A program made the translations under genes and the position numbers. Source: Candidatus Saccharimonadota bacterium (GTDB lineage Bacteria; Patescibacteriota; Saccharimonadia; Saccharimonadales; Saccharimonadaceae). Taken from it: 64,000 bases of DNA. The notes under the pieces were generated by a model that worked only from the letters and a program-made list of their open reading frames with translations, ran no database searches and was not told where the DNA came from. The stretch covers positions 205,286-269,285 of the forward strand of contig WRHJ01000001.1 in assembly GCA_009783305.1 (NCBI GenBank), given 5' to 3'. This document shows positions 23,198-31,139 of this stretch, one piece after another (within the stretch, counting starts at the first letter, position 1; each line of letters opens with the position of its first letter).

Positions 23198-25672
23198 TCA
23201 TAGTTCAGCACCAGCTGGACCTACGACCTCAAGGAGGTAAATGTCATCAGGCGAGTCGCTCGCGATGATTTTGATCATGTCGCCACTTCCGAGGCCACTG
23301 ATAAGAATATATTCGCTGAGCGGGGTTTCGATGTGCCGTTTGATATACGATTTGATGCCGCGTGCACCGTAGCTGTCCGACGTGGCTGCTTTGGCGATCT
23401 TTTCGCAAACAGCGACTTCGTCATCGGGATGGACGATAATACCGGTGGCATCGTAAAGGCGCTCAGTCAGCTCTTTCAGCTCGAGATCGACGATTTGGAT
23501 ATAGTCGTCATAAGCAAGCTGATTAAACACTACAACGTCATCGATGCGGCCGAGCAATTCAGGACGGAACTGTTGTTTGATGGCTTTGTCGAAAAGTTCC
23601 TTTCGGGAAGCAGCCAGTGCAGCGGCATCGGAGCTGCCAAAGCCGATAGGTTTGGCGGACGATACAGACGAACCGACATTGGTCGTGAGGATAACAATCG
23701 CGTTGTTGAAATGTGCGATGTTCCCTTTTGCATCCGTTAAGACGCCTTCTTCAAAGATCTGCAACAGAATATTGAGGACGTCGGGGTGAGCCTTTTCAAC
23801 CTCGTCGAATAAAAGCACACAATAAGGTTTGCTCCGAACCTTATTGACGAGTTGACCGCCCTCATCGCTACCTATGTACCCGGGTGGGGATCCGACTAAG
23901 CGACTAACGGAGTGTTTCTCCATATATTCGCTCATATCGAAGCGGATGAAATCATCCTCTGCTGGAAAATAGTACTCGGCGATTTGACGACAGACTTCGG
24001 TTTTGCCCACGCCGGAACTGCCGGCAAAGAGCGCAGTATAAATAGGCTTTTTCTTATCCCTTAAGCCTACGACGCTGCGCCGAAGTCCGCTCATGATGGC
24101 CGCGATGGCTTCATTTTGGCCAATGATCCGTTCGTGGAGAGCTTGTTCCGTAAAGTTAATACGTCCAAGCGTGTCTGCAGTGAGCTGGTTAGCGGGAATG
24201 CCGGAGAGTTGGGCAATCTTGCACAATGCCATGTCTCCGGTGATTTCTTGTCGACCACTAACTTCAGCAGCAGCGCAGGTACGGCCTAAAATTTGAATTT
24301 CGCGGCGCGGGGAGTGGCCCGAGGCGTAATTGCGGACGGCGGCGATAATAGTGTCTATGCACTCATCTGTGATCGTAACGTTATGATGAGTTTCATATTC
24401 ACCTTTTATGCCCAGCATAATCTGCCGGGTCATATCCTCGTCCGGTTCTTTAATCCTTAGGGCTGTGAATCTTTCGGCGAAGGCAGGATCAGAAGCAATG
24501 TGCTTACGGTATTCATCTTCGGTCGTCGCTCCAATAATGCGAATACGATTTTCGCTGATGGCGCTCTTAAGCGGTTGTCCGGCACCTTCGGCGCCAGAAG
24601 CTCTGCCCGCTTTGATTAATTCGTGGATTTCATCTACGAAGATCAGCAGATTGGGATCTTTCTCGGCAATCTTGATAAGAGAGTCAAGGCGATCTTCGAA
24701 CATACCACGAAGAGATGTGCCGGCCACCATACTATTGGTGTTGAGACTGAAGATTTGAGTTAGCCTAAGCCGATCGGGGACTTGTCCAGCTTCAATGAGC
24801 TGCGCTAATCCTTTTGCCATCGCAGTTTTGCCGACGCCTGGTTCACCTATGATGATACAGTTCGGCATATTGCGCTGGTGCAGGATTTCTACCAGTTCGT
24901 CCAGTTCTTTTTCTCGCCCAATGAGGGGAGAAAGTTCGCCTTTACGAGCTAGTTCGCTGAGATTGGTACCGTATTCGTCGAGTTTGCCAATGAGGGATTT
25001 CGGCCTGGAGACATCGTCAGGGCCGGCGGCAGCGAAGGCAGGTTTGGCTTTTTTGAGGAGAGCCTCTTTGGCTGCAGCTTCTGCAAGGCCACGCTGGATG
25101 GCAAAGGCAATGTCTTGATGGGTAGTGCCGATCATTTTGATGGCTTGCTTAAGTTGGGATGAGATATTGGCGTCAGACAGTATAGCACGTAGAAGATCAA
25201 AGGGTTGCGCAGTGACATTATTGCGCTCGCTCTTGGCTAAGACTTGCGCGCCCTGAAGGGTGCGTATAGCTTCGGGAGTCAAGCCAACTTTCTCGTCTTT
25301 GCTGATGGGCGCGTGTTTGAGATTCATGCTGATTGAGTTGAAGCGGGCGCCCACTACTTGGGCGATGCAGAGTCTCAGGCTAGCAAGCTTGAGTTCTCTG
25401 GCGCTGAGCGTCTTGCCGTCAAGTTGCTGGATGACGTTGGACACGGTAGTGGTGGAATCAAAGGTATCCAGGATACGCCGGAGGATGGTTTTTGCGGTGT
25501 CGTCGTTGAGGTCGTCTATGGCTTCGAAAAAGGCAAGAAAAATGAATTCCGGCATAATATCGACTCGGCTGAAGAGTAGAGTGTCTATTGCCGCCTGATC
25601 CAAAATCATATGAACGTCCCCGTTTGCCAGGAAATTAATTTTCTGCAGGGCTTGCGGGTTGATCTTTCCCAT
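23198..25672 (-). CDS. clpC: ClpC/ClpA-type AAA+ unfoldase
   Basis: An 824-residue two-ring ATPase. D1: Walker A IIGEPGVGKTAMAKGLA, Walker B LLIFVDEIHELI. D2: Walker A LFAGSSGVGKTEVCR, Walker B VLLFDEVEKAH, with the arginine-finger region GRIDDVVVF. The D2 segment SSAKPIGFGSS aligns with the IGL/IGF loop that docks on ClpP, and there is no long ClpB-type middle domain, so it is a protease partner rather than a disaggregase. The N-terminal ~200 residues are only weakly Clp-N-like. It follows a small companion gene and ends at a strong terminator. clpP is not in the window. Confidence 0.92.
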   Translation of the reverse strand: MGKINPQALQKINFLANGDVHMILDQAAIDTLLFSRVDIMPEFIFLAFFEAIDDLNDDTAKTILRRILDTFDSTTTVSNVIQQLDGKTLSARELKLASLRLCIAQVVGARFNSISMNLKHAPISKDEKVGLTPEAIRTLQGAQVLAKSERNNVTAQPFDLLRAILSDANISSQLKQAIKMIGTTHQDIAFAIQRGLAEAAAKEALLKKAKPAFAAAGPDDVSRPKSLIGKLDEYGTNLSELARKGELSPLIGREKELDELVEILHQRNMPNCIIIGEPGVGKTAMAKGLAQLIEAGQVPDRLRLTQIFSLNTNSMVAGTSLRGMFEDRLDSLIKIAEKDPNLLIFVDEIHELIKAGRASGAEGAGQPLKSAISENRIRIIGATTEDEYRKHIASDPAFAERFTALRIKEPDEDMTRQIMLGIKGEYETHHNVTITDECIDTIIAAVRNYASGHSPRREIQILGRTCAAAEVSGRQEITGDMALCKIAQLSGIPANQLTADTLGRINFTEQALHERIIGQNEAIAAIMSGLRRSVVGLRDKKKPIYTALFAGSSGVGKTEVCRQIAEYYFPAEDDFIRFDMSEYMEKHSVSRLVGSPPGYIGSDEGGQLVNKVRSKPYCVLLFDEVEKAHPDVLNILLQIFEEGVLTDAKGNIAHFNNAIVILTTNVGSSVSSAKPIGFGSSDAAALAASRKELFDKAIKQQFRPELLGRIDDVVVFNQLAYDDYIQIVDLELKELTERLYDATGIIVHPDDEVAVCEKIAKAATSDSYGARGIKSYIKRHIETPLSEYILISGLGSGDMIKIIASDSPDDIYLLEVVGPAGAEL

Positions 25673-25689
25673 GTTGTGCGGCCTCCTTC

Positions 25690-25938
25690 TTATATGGATT
25701 CGTCAATACGAATCCATAGCCTGTTGCGAAAGTCTTGGGGGTCGATGTTTAGGTCTTTGAATACAGCGCGTACTGCTGGAGTCGGATGGCGCAGGGCGGC
25801 AAGCATGAGACTGTCCGTGTCGCTCAAACGAGGTATGAGTGGACTGGCTATGCCGTGCTTGTCGTAGGTAACTCCAAGGGAAATGTTTTCCAACTCCTTC
25901 CTCGTGGTCACAATGGCAACCAGGTCTGTGCTTGGCAT
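25690..25938 (-). CDS. Small protein resembling half a Clp N-domain, 82 aa
   Basis: The stretch LSDTDSLMLAALRHPTPAVRAVFKDLN, then DPQDFRNRL, resembles one repeat of the Clp N-domain (compare the G-T-E-H-L-L-L-x-L-L pattern followed by L-x-x-x-G-V-D). The gene lies 17 bases upstream of clpC, with AAGGAGG eight bases before its ATG, in the same operon. A free adaptor or a split-off half-domain of ClpC is the inference; the match is by eye only. Confidence 0.6.
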   Translation of the reverse strand: MPSTDLVAIVTTRKELENISLGVTYDKHGIASPLIPRLSDTDSLMLAALRHPTPAVRAVFKDLNIDPQDFRNRLWIRIDESI

Positions 25939-26004
25939 TTGTGGAACCTCCTTTTTAATGAGCGAGAAAGCTGCTCTGTTGATTTACCTCCTGTATATTT
26001 ATAG

Positions 26005-26032
26005 AGTATAAGCAAACGACTAGAGGGGTCAA
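26005..26032 (-). promoter_or_regulatory. Promoter of the clpC operon
   Basis: Minus strand TTGACC (26032-26027), 16 bases, TATACT (26010-26005). The leader holds an AGGAGG at 25986-25991 with no start codon near it. I see no CIRCE or clear CtsR operator. Confidence 0.65.
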
Positions 26033-26059
26033 GCATAAGGGTATTATATGTTGCTACTA

Positions 26060-26088
26060 TTGACTTTTTCGGTAATCTGTGATACAAT
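26060..26088 (+). promoter_or_regulatory. Promoter of the 68-aa membrane protein
   Basis: TTGACT (26060-26065), 17 bases, TACAAT (26083-26088). It gives a leader of about 70 bases. Confidence 0.75.
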
Positions 26089-26166
26089 GAAGAGATAGGG
26101 GGAGTTTTTTTACTTGAAGGTGCTCTGTATAACCCCTGTGGAATATCTTAGAGGAGGTATGTTCCG

Positions 26167-26373
26167 ATGAAATCCAAAAACATTCTGTTCTGGCTGGCAA
26201 TTCTCCTGTTCCTATTCGCGATCATTGTAGTGGTGAACCTAGTCGCCCTCATATCGCACCCCAGCATCACCGGCCTTTTGTATTTGGCGGTCTCAGTGGT
26301 GATCACAATTGTGACCTACAATCAGGTGGGCGGTTTCAAAAATGCCTTTAGGCAAATCAAAAAAATGTTTTGA
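26167..26373 (+). CDS. Small two-span membrane protein, 68 aa
   Basis: Two hydrophobic helices (about 6-30 and 35-53) and a basic tail (FKNAFRQIKKMF). AGAGGAGG lies about 10 bases before the ATG. It is a single-gene unit with its own promoter and a strong terminator. No family is recognised. The C-ending codons and strong ribosome site differ from the leaderless genes. Confidence 0.72.
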   Translation: MKSKNILFWLAILLFLFAIIVVVNLVALISHPSITGLLYLAVSVVITIVTYNQVGGFKNAFRQIKKMF

Positions 26374-26403
26374 TAAGCCTATACAGGCAGCACTTTTCAC
26401 TTA

Positions 26404-26432
26404 GCCCCGCAGGAAACTGCGGGGCGTTTTTT
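26404..26432 (+). terminator. Intrinsic terminator
   Basis: Stem GCCCCGCAG / CTGCGGGGC with a GAAA tetraloop, then G and six T. Confidence 0.92.
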
Positions 26433-26452
26433 GCGCTTAAAGCGAGTTATTG

Positions 26453-26461
26453 TGCTACAAT
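26453..26461 (+). promoter_or_regulatory. Extended -10 box, leaderless promoter
   Basis: TGC-TACAAT ends six bases before the ATG at 26468. Confidence 0.6.
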
Positions 26462-26467
26462 ATGGTT

Positions 26468-28159
26468 ATGAATAAAGATGTGATTTATATTGAACCAGAG
26501 GATGATATTACTGACATTTTAACTGGAGTCAAAGGCAGCAAGGCAAAAGTGGTAGCCCTGGTGCCGCCGAAAAAAGCAGGCGTGCTAAAAAGCGCCGTGA
26601 ATTTCAAACTGTTGGCACGGACAGCAAGAGAAACTGAAAAGGCAGTGGTATTGGTCACGTCTGATAGCGCGCTATTAAAGTTAGCGGCAACGGCCGGAAT
26701 ACCGGTGGCAAAAAATTTACAGACTCGGCCGGAGGTGCCGACCAATGCTGTACCTGCGGAAGAAACTGAGCCAGAAAGTGACGTGATTGACGGCGAGGAA
26801 GCGGCAGCGGTGACAAAGTCTGAGAAAAAAGCGATCAAAGTGGATGAAGAGTCGGTGGTGGAATCGGTTGATTTAAGTGAAGATGGCGAAGCAGCTACCG
26901 AAGAGGAAGCGGATGACAAAAAGAAATCAAAAAAGAAGAAGTCGGCGGTGCCAAATTTTGATAAGTATCGAAAGTTTATCATTATGGGGATTGTCGGGGT
27001 AGTGCTGATTGTCGGTCTTTTGCTTTGGGCGCTGGTGTTTGCGCCGGCGGCAACGATTATGGTGACTGTGCGCACGACGGCGCGGTCGTTTTCGGAGGCG
27101 GTGTCGTTCACGACTAATGAAGCTAAAGAAGATTCGTTGGGCGGGGTGTTCTTGTTGGATGAGCAAAAAGTGACGAAACAGTCTTCGGTGGAATTTGAAG
27201 CGACGGGGGAAGTGGATAAAGGGAACAAAGCTACAGGGACGTTAACCCTGAAGCGAACGACGGTGAATTCGATACCTTTAAGCGCTATAACTGTGGCAAA
27301 AGGTACTAAATTTACTCAAGGCGGGCGAGTATACATCACGACTGAGGCGACAGAATTGGCGAGACTAGACAGCACTAACACGAGTTGTACTTCTACTTGT
27401 TCGTTTACCGTGCCCGGAGTAGATACGGCCACCGTGAAAGTTGAAGCCGAAGTTCCAGGCACGGAATCCAATACTACTTCTTCATTAGGCTGGTCAGGGG
27501 CCGGCAGCGGGTATTCTATTTCGGGTGCAAACGTGAGTGGGGGGACGAGTAAGATGGTGAGAGTAGTGTCGGCGACAGATGTGGCAAAGGCAAAAGAAAA
27601 GTTGGAATCGGTCAGTGCGGCGGATGGCCGGGCGGAACTGCTGGCGGACTTCCCGGTGGGATTGTTGCCAATTGCAGTGAGCTTCAGATCGGAGACAGGC
27701 GATCCGGTGTCAACACCGGCAGTTGGTGAAGAGGTGGGCGAAGACGTGACGCCAAAGTTAGTGGCGAAGACGACCTTTGTAATGTATGGCGTGGATCGGG
27801 TAAGGATTTCTGAATATATTGAGGAGCGAACCAAGCAAGCTATTAGCGGCGAGGCTGGCCAGATGGTGCATTCGACAGGAGTGAGTGATAACGCAGATGA
27901 GAATAAGGCGTTTATAGAATCATTTCGGGAATTAGGTGAGGGATTTACGGGCAGATTAAAATCAGTGGCGAAGGTGGGTCCGGAAGTGACTGACCAGATG
28001 GTGATGGATAAATCTTTGGGGCGGAAGATTGGCGAAGTGCAGAGTTTATTGAAATCAATTAACGGAGTGAGCAAGGTGCAGGTTGAGACCCCGTTCTTTT
28101 GGGTGAGTTCGATACCGGATGATATTAATAAAGTGACAGTTGAAATCACGGTAGAGTAA
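26468..28159 (+). CDS. Large single-span membrane protein with cytoplasmic and outer domains
   Basis: A 563-residue protein. Residues 1-95 form a small alpha/beta domain (DVIYIEPEDDITDILTGVKG, then VVALVPPKKAGVLKS), followed by an acidic and Lys-rich linker, a membrane segment around residues 170-192, and a ~370-residue outer part rich in beta-type sequence, somewhat like the baseplate-J-like extracellular region of other CPR proteins. Function unknown. Start 26468 is chosen because the -10 box is six bases upstream; an earlier TTG lies before that box. It is followed after one base by the RuvX-MltG fusion, so it may belong to the same envelope process. Confidence 0.75.
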   Translation: MNKDVIYIEPEDDITDILTGVKGSKAKVVALVPPKKAGVLKSAVNFKLLARTARETEKAVVLVTSDSALLKLAATAGIPVAKNLQTRPEVPTNAVPAEETEPESDVIDGEEAAAVTKSEKKAIKVDEESVVESVDLSEDGEAATEEEADDKKKSKKKKSAVPNFDKYRKFIIMGIVGVVLIVGLLLWALVFAPAATIMVTVRTTARSFSEAVSFTTNEAKEDSLGGVFLLDEQKVTKQSSVEFEATGEVDKGNKATGTLTLKRTTVNSIPLSAITVAKGTKFTQGGRVYITTEATELARLDSTNTSCTSTCSFTVPGVDTATVKVEAEVPGTESNTTSSLGWSGAGSGYSISGANVSGGTSKMVRVVSATDVAKAKEKLESVSAADGRAELLADFPVGLLPIAVSFRSETGDPVSTPAVGEEVGEDVTPKLVAKTTFVMYGVDRVRISEYIEERTKQAISGEAGQMVHSTGVSDNADENKAFIESFRELGEGFTGRLKSVAKVGPEVTDQMVMDKSLGRKIGEVQSLLKSINGVSKVQVETPFFWVSSIPDDINKVTVEITVE

Positions 28160-28160
28160 G

Positions 28161-29939
28161 ATGAAATTAGTTGCTTTAGACGTTGGTGAGAAACGGATTG
28201 GGGTCGCAACAGCAGATAGTTCAGTGAAGATTGCGGTGCCGCGCGGTACGGTAGATGTGGATGGTGACGAATTGATGATGCTTGCGAAGATTGTGCAAGA
28301 TGAAGGCGCGAAACACCTGATAATTGGATTGCCGCGTAATGCGCAAGGCGAAGAGACGGCGCAATCACGAGCAGTGCGGGCGTTTGCAGCGGCGTTGCAA
28401 GGATATTTTGTGAAGCAAAAAATGGAACGGCCGTTGGTAAAATTTCAGGATGAGTCTTTGACTTCGGTGATGGCAGAAGAGCGATTGGGTTCGAAAAAGC
28501 GCAAGAAACGCCGCCAAAAAGCGGATGTAGATAGCGAGGCGGCAACGATTATTTTGCAAGATTTTTTGAATAGTTTTGGTGGAGAGCAGTCTTTTCCTGT
28601 TGAGGCGAAAAAAAAGCCCAAAACAAAGAATAAGGTGAAGCATAAGGTTTTTAAAGTTTTTGCTATGGTCGTCGGGCTGCTGATTGTGGCGTCAATAGCG
28701 GCGATTACGTGGTACAAAGATATGCTGAGACCGGTGGATCCGGATAATTGCCAAAGCGAGAGATGTGAGACGCAGAGTTTTGTGGTGCTGGAAGGGGAAT
28801 CAGTGGAGAGAGTGGCGAATAGTTTGGAAACTCAAGGGTTAATTAGATCGGAGCTGGCTTTTCGAATATTCCTGAAGCTGGAGAGGAAAGAAAGCGATCT
28901 GAAGGCGGGGGTATATACATTAAACAGTGGGATGGAAACAGCAGAGGTGGCAAGAGTGCTGAGCGAGGGGTCGAAAGTGCGCAGTTTCAAAATAGAAGTG
29001 TTGCCGGGCGAGAGTTTGAATAGGGTGAAACAGACTCTGATTGGGATAGGATACGATAGGGTGGCCGTGGATGAGGCATTTGCGCGGGATTATCAGCATG
29101 AATTTTGGGGTGCGGGGATGAAGGTGGAGAACTTTTTGTATGCTGGGAGCTATGATGTAGGGGTAGATCAAAAAGTGGAAGATTTTGTGCAAATAATGCT
29201 GGGACGACTGGCGGGAATAAGCGTGGAGTATAGGGTACGGGAAAAATTTGCTGAAATAGAGCTGGACTATTGGCAAGGTTTTGATCTGGCGGCGCGGGTG
29301 AGAGTGGAGGTGGGAGGGGTGTCAGAGCGGGCGATGAAGGAAACTGCTCGAGCGGCGGAATTAATAAGGGCGGGTGATACCAATGGGAAGACAGGGGTGG
29401 CGGTGGATTTTTATGCGTTGATGGGGACAGCCTATTGGGAGAGTCACTTGCCTTTTGTGTCGGCAGGAGATTATGCGGGATGGCTGGAAGTGTATGGAGA
29501 GTTAGCGCAGGAAGTGGGGACGAAATACGGGATTCCTTATGAGGCAATTTTGGCGCAAAGCATATTGGAGTCGAGTTGGGGGCGGAGTAAGCTGGCCTAT
29601 AAGTATTTTAACTTTTTTGGGATCAAGTATGCGAATATGCCGAAAGATCCAAGTGTGGCGCCGAGCGGCAGCGTGAATATGCAGACTTGGGAAGAATATG
29701 AGCCGGGAGTGTCTACAACTATACAGGCAGATTTTGCAGTTTGGGATTCTAAGAGTAAAGGATTTCATGCTTATGGAGCTTGGATTACCGGGCAAAGCCG
29801 ATATAAAGAAGCGCTGCGTTATCCGCATGATCCGATCCGCTATATCGAGGAGTTAAAGAGGGCTGGTTATGCGACTGATGCTAATTATGTGGAAATACTG
29901 GTGAAGATAATTGAAGCTTTGCAGGCGGTAAAGGATTAA
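28161..29939 (+). CDS. RuvX (YqgF)-MltG-like-GH73 fusion protein
   Basis: A single 592-residue frame. Residues 1-140 are YqgF/RuvX: LVALDVGEKRIGVATADSS, HLIIGLPRNAQGEE, QDESLTS and ADVDSEAATI, with the catalytic Asp7, Glu98 and Asp124. A basic linker and membrane segment (165-184) follow. Residues 205-400 look like MltG/YceG, with the LysM-like opening VLEGESVERVANSLETQGLI. Residues 415-592 look like a GH73 glucosaminidase: LAQSILESSWGRSKLAYKYF with catalytic Glu470. MltG's key Glu seems replaced (Arg381). yqgF and mltG are neighbours in many bacteria; here they are fused. The gene starts one base after the upstream stop. Confidence 0.85.
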   Translation: MKLVALDVGEKRIGVATADSSVKIAVPRGTVDVDGDELMMLAKIVQDEGAKHLIIGLPRNAQGEETAQSRAVRAFAAALQGYFVKQKMERPLVKFQDESLTSVMAEERLGSKKRKKRRQKADVDSEAATIILQDFLNSFGGEQSFPVEAKKKPKTKNKVKHKVFKVFAMVVGLLIVASIAAITWYKDMLRPVDPDNCQSERCETQSFVVLEGESVERVANSLETQGLIRSELAFRIFLKLERKESDLKAGVYTLNSGMETAEVARVLSEGSKVRSFKIEVLPGESLNRVKQTLIGIGYDRVAVDEAFARDYQHEFWGAGMKVENFLYAGSYDVGVDQKVEDFVQIMLGRLAGISVEYRVREKFAEIELDYWQGFDLAARVRVEVGGVSERAMKETARAAELIRAGDTNGKTGVAVDFYALMGTAYWESHLPFVSAGDYAGWLEVYGELAQEVGTKYGIPYEAILAQSILESSWGRSKLAYKYFNFFGIKYANMPKDPSVAPSGSVNMQTWEEYEPGVSTTIQADFAVWDSKSKGFHAYGAWITGQSRYKEALRYPHDPIRYIEELKRAGYATDANYVEILVKIIEALQAVKD

Positions 29940-29964
29940 CTTAATAGGTGATTTATGGTATAAT
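29936..29964 (+). promoter_or_regulatory. Promoter of the LysM-CHAP and obg pair
   Basis: TTAACT (29936-29941), 17 bases, TATAAT (29959-29964), preceded by TGG (extended -10). The short leader includes AAGGGTGAT before the ATG. Confidence 0.72.
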
Positions 29965-29984
29965 AAGAATAAGGGTGATCTCTT

Positions 29985-31139
29985 ATGAAAGATAAGAAAA
30001 GCAGAAATTCGAAGATTCGGGGGTTTATGGGACGGTTTTTCCCTTACATCGCGCTATTTGCGATTATTTTGACGGTGATGATTGTGGGCTCACAAGATGA
30101 GCAGAAAATGTCTATATCGAGCACGGTGCTGAACGTGATCAATGATACTAGCTTTAAGGTGACGACGGATCAGCTGTCGGAATCATTTATTGTGGCGGAA
30201 ACGGCGAATATTTTTAATCTGCCATCAGCGAACTCGATTGGCGAAAACTTTGTGTCGATTGCAATACGCTACACGATGACGGGCGGGGTTGACAGCGGTA
30301 TTATTGAAAAACCCAACATTATTGATACTTCAAATTTGTCGCGAGGCATTTTAACTTACATAGTAGAAGCAGGCGATAACTTGCCGGCCATTGCGGCGCG
30401 GTTCGGTTTGAGTTCAACGCAAATTCGCTGGAGCAACAATATGAAGAACGAGACCATTGCAATTGGTCAGAAATTATTCTTGCCGTCGGTGCCGGGCATT
30501 TTATATACAGTGCGAAACGGCGATACGCTTGAAGGCATTGCGGAAAAATATCAGTCTAATGCGTCTCAGATCAAGACGCTAAATGATTTGGAAATTTCGG
30601 GATTGGTGGTGGGGCAGACAATCATTTTACCGAACGGGATACTGCCGGAAAAGGAACGTCCAGAATACGTACCACCGGCACCGGCGCCAACTTATACATT
30701 TAACTTGTCGGATTCTGGAGTGCGTCATAATATGCGCGAGATTGGCAGCTATAGCTATTGGCGCTATACGGTGACTCCAGGTGCCAGGTGGATGGGGAAT
30801 CCGTCAAGCGAGGGGCAATGTACGTGGTTTGCATGGTGGTGGCGCCGTAATTATATGCCGGAAAATTATTGGTTGCCGACCGGCGTGATTGGCAATGCGC
30901 GCGACTGGGTGACGAGGTTGCGTTCGAGATATTTGGTAAATCAGTATCCGGCCTATGGTGCAGTAGTTCAGACTCGCACTAGCAACTGGGGGCACGTGGC
31001 TGTAGTGACAAATGTGGTTGAGGGTGAGTATATTTTGATACAAGAAATGAACTGGAATTATCAACCGTATAGGGTATACGAATCGCGCATTTATTGGGCA
31101 GATGCTCTAAAGTTTGTGTATATCCATGGAAGGTATTAA
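29985..31139 (+). CDS. Secreted LysM-LysM-CHAP peptidoglycan hydrolase
   Basis: A 384-residue protein with a membrane anchor at 19-36, two LysM motifs (about 123-167, LTYIVEAGDNLPAIAARFGL, and 172-216, YTVRNGDTLEGIAEKYQ), a Pro-rich linker, and a C-terminal CHAP domain with Cys279 (SEGQCTWFAW) and His337 (NWGHVAVV). It should bind peptidoglycan and cut peptide cross-links, either in its own wall during division or in a host wall. Start: AAGGGTGAT is six bases upstream. The stop TAA overlaps the ATG of obg. Confidence 0.9.
   Translation: MKDKKSRNSKIRGFMGRFFPYIALFAIILTVMIVGSQDEQKMSISSTVLNVINDTSFKVTTDQLSESFIVAETANIFNLPSANSIGENFVSIAIRYTMTGGVDSGIIEKPNIIDTSNLSRGILTYIVEAGDNLPAIAARFGLSSTQIRWSNNMKNETIAIGQKLFLPSVPGILYTVRNGDTLEGIAEKYQSNASQIKTLNDLEISGLVVGQTIILPNGILPEKERPEYVPPAPAPTYTFNLSDSGVRHNMREIGSYSYWRYTVTPGARWMGNPSSEGQCTWFAWWWRRNYMPENYWLPTGVIGNARDWVTRLRSRYLVNQYPAYGAVVQTRTSNWGHVAVVTNVVEGEYILIQEMNWNYQPYRVYESRIYWADALKFVYIHGRY

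Noticed and set aside
27316..28545. 409-codon minus-strand frame opposite the 26468 gene
   Set aside because: Low-complexity composition, no start signals, and overlap with two well-supported genes (the membrane protein and the RuvX fusion).
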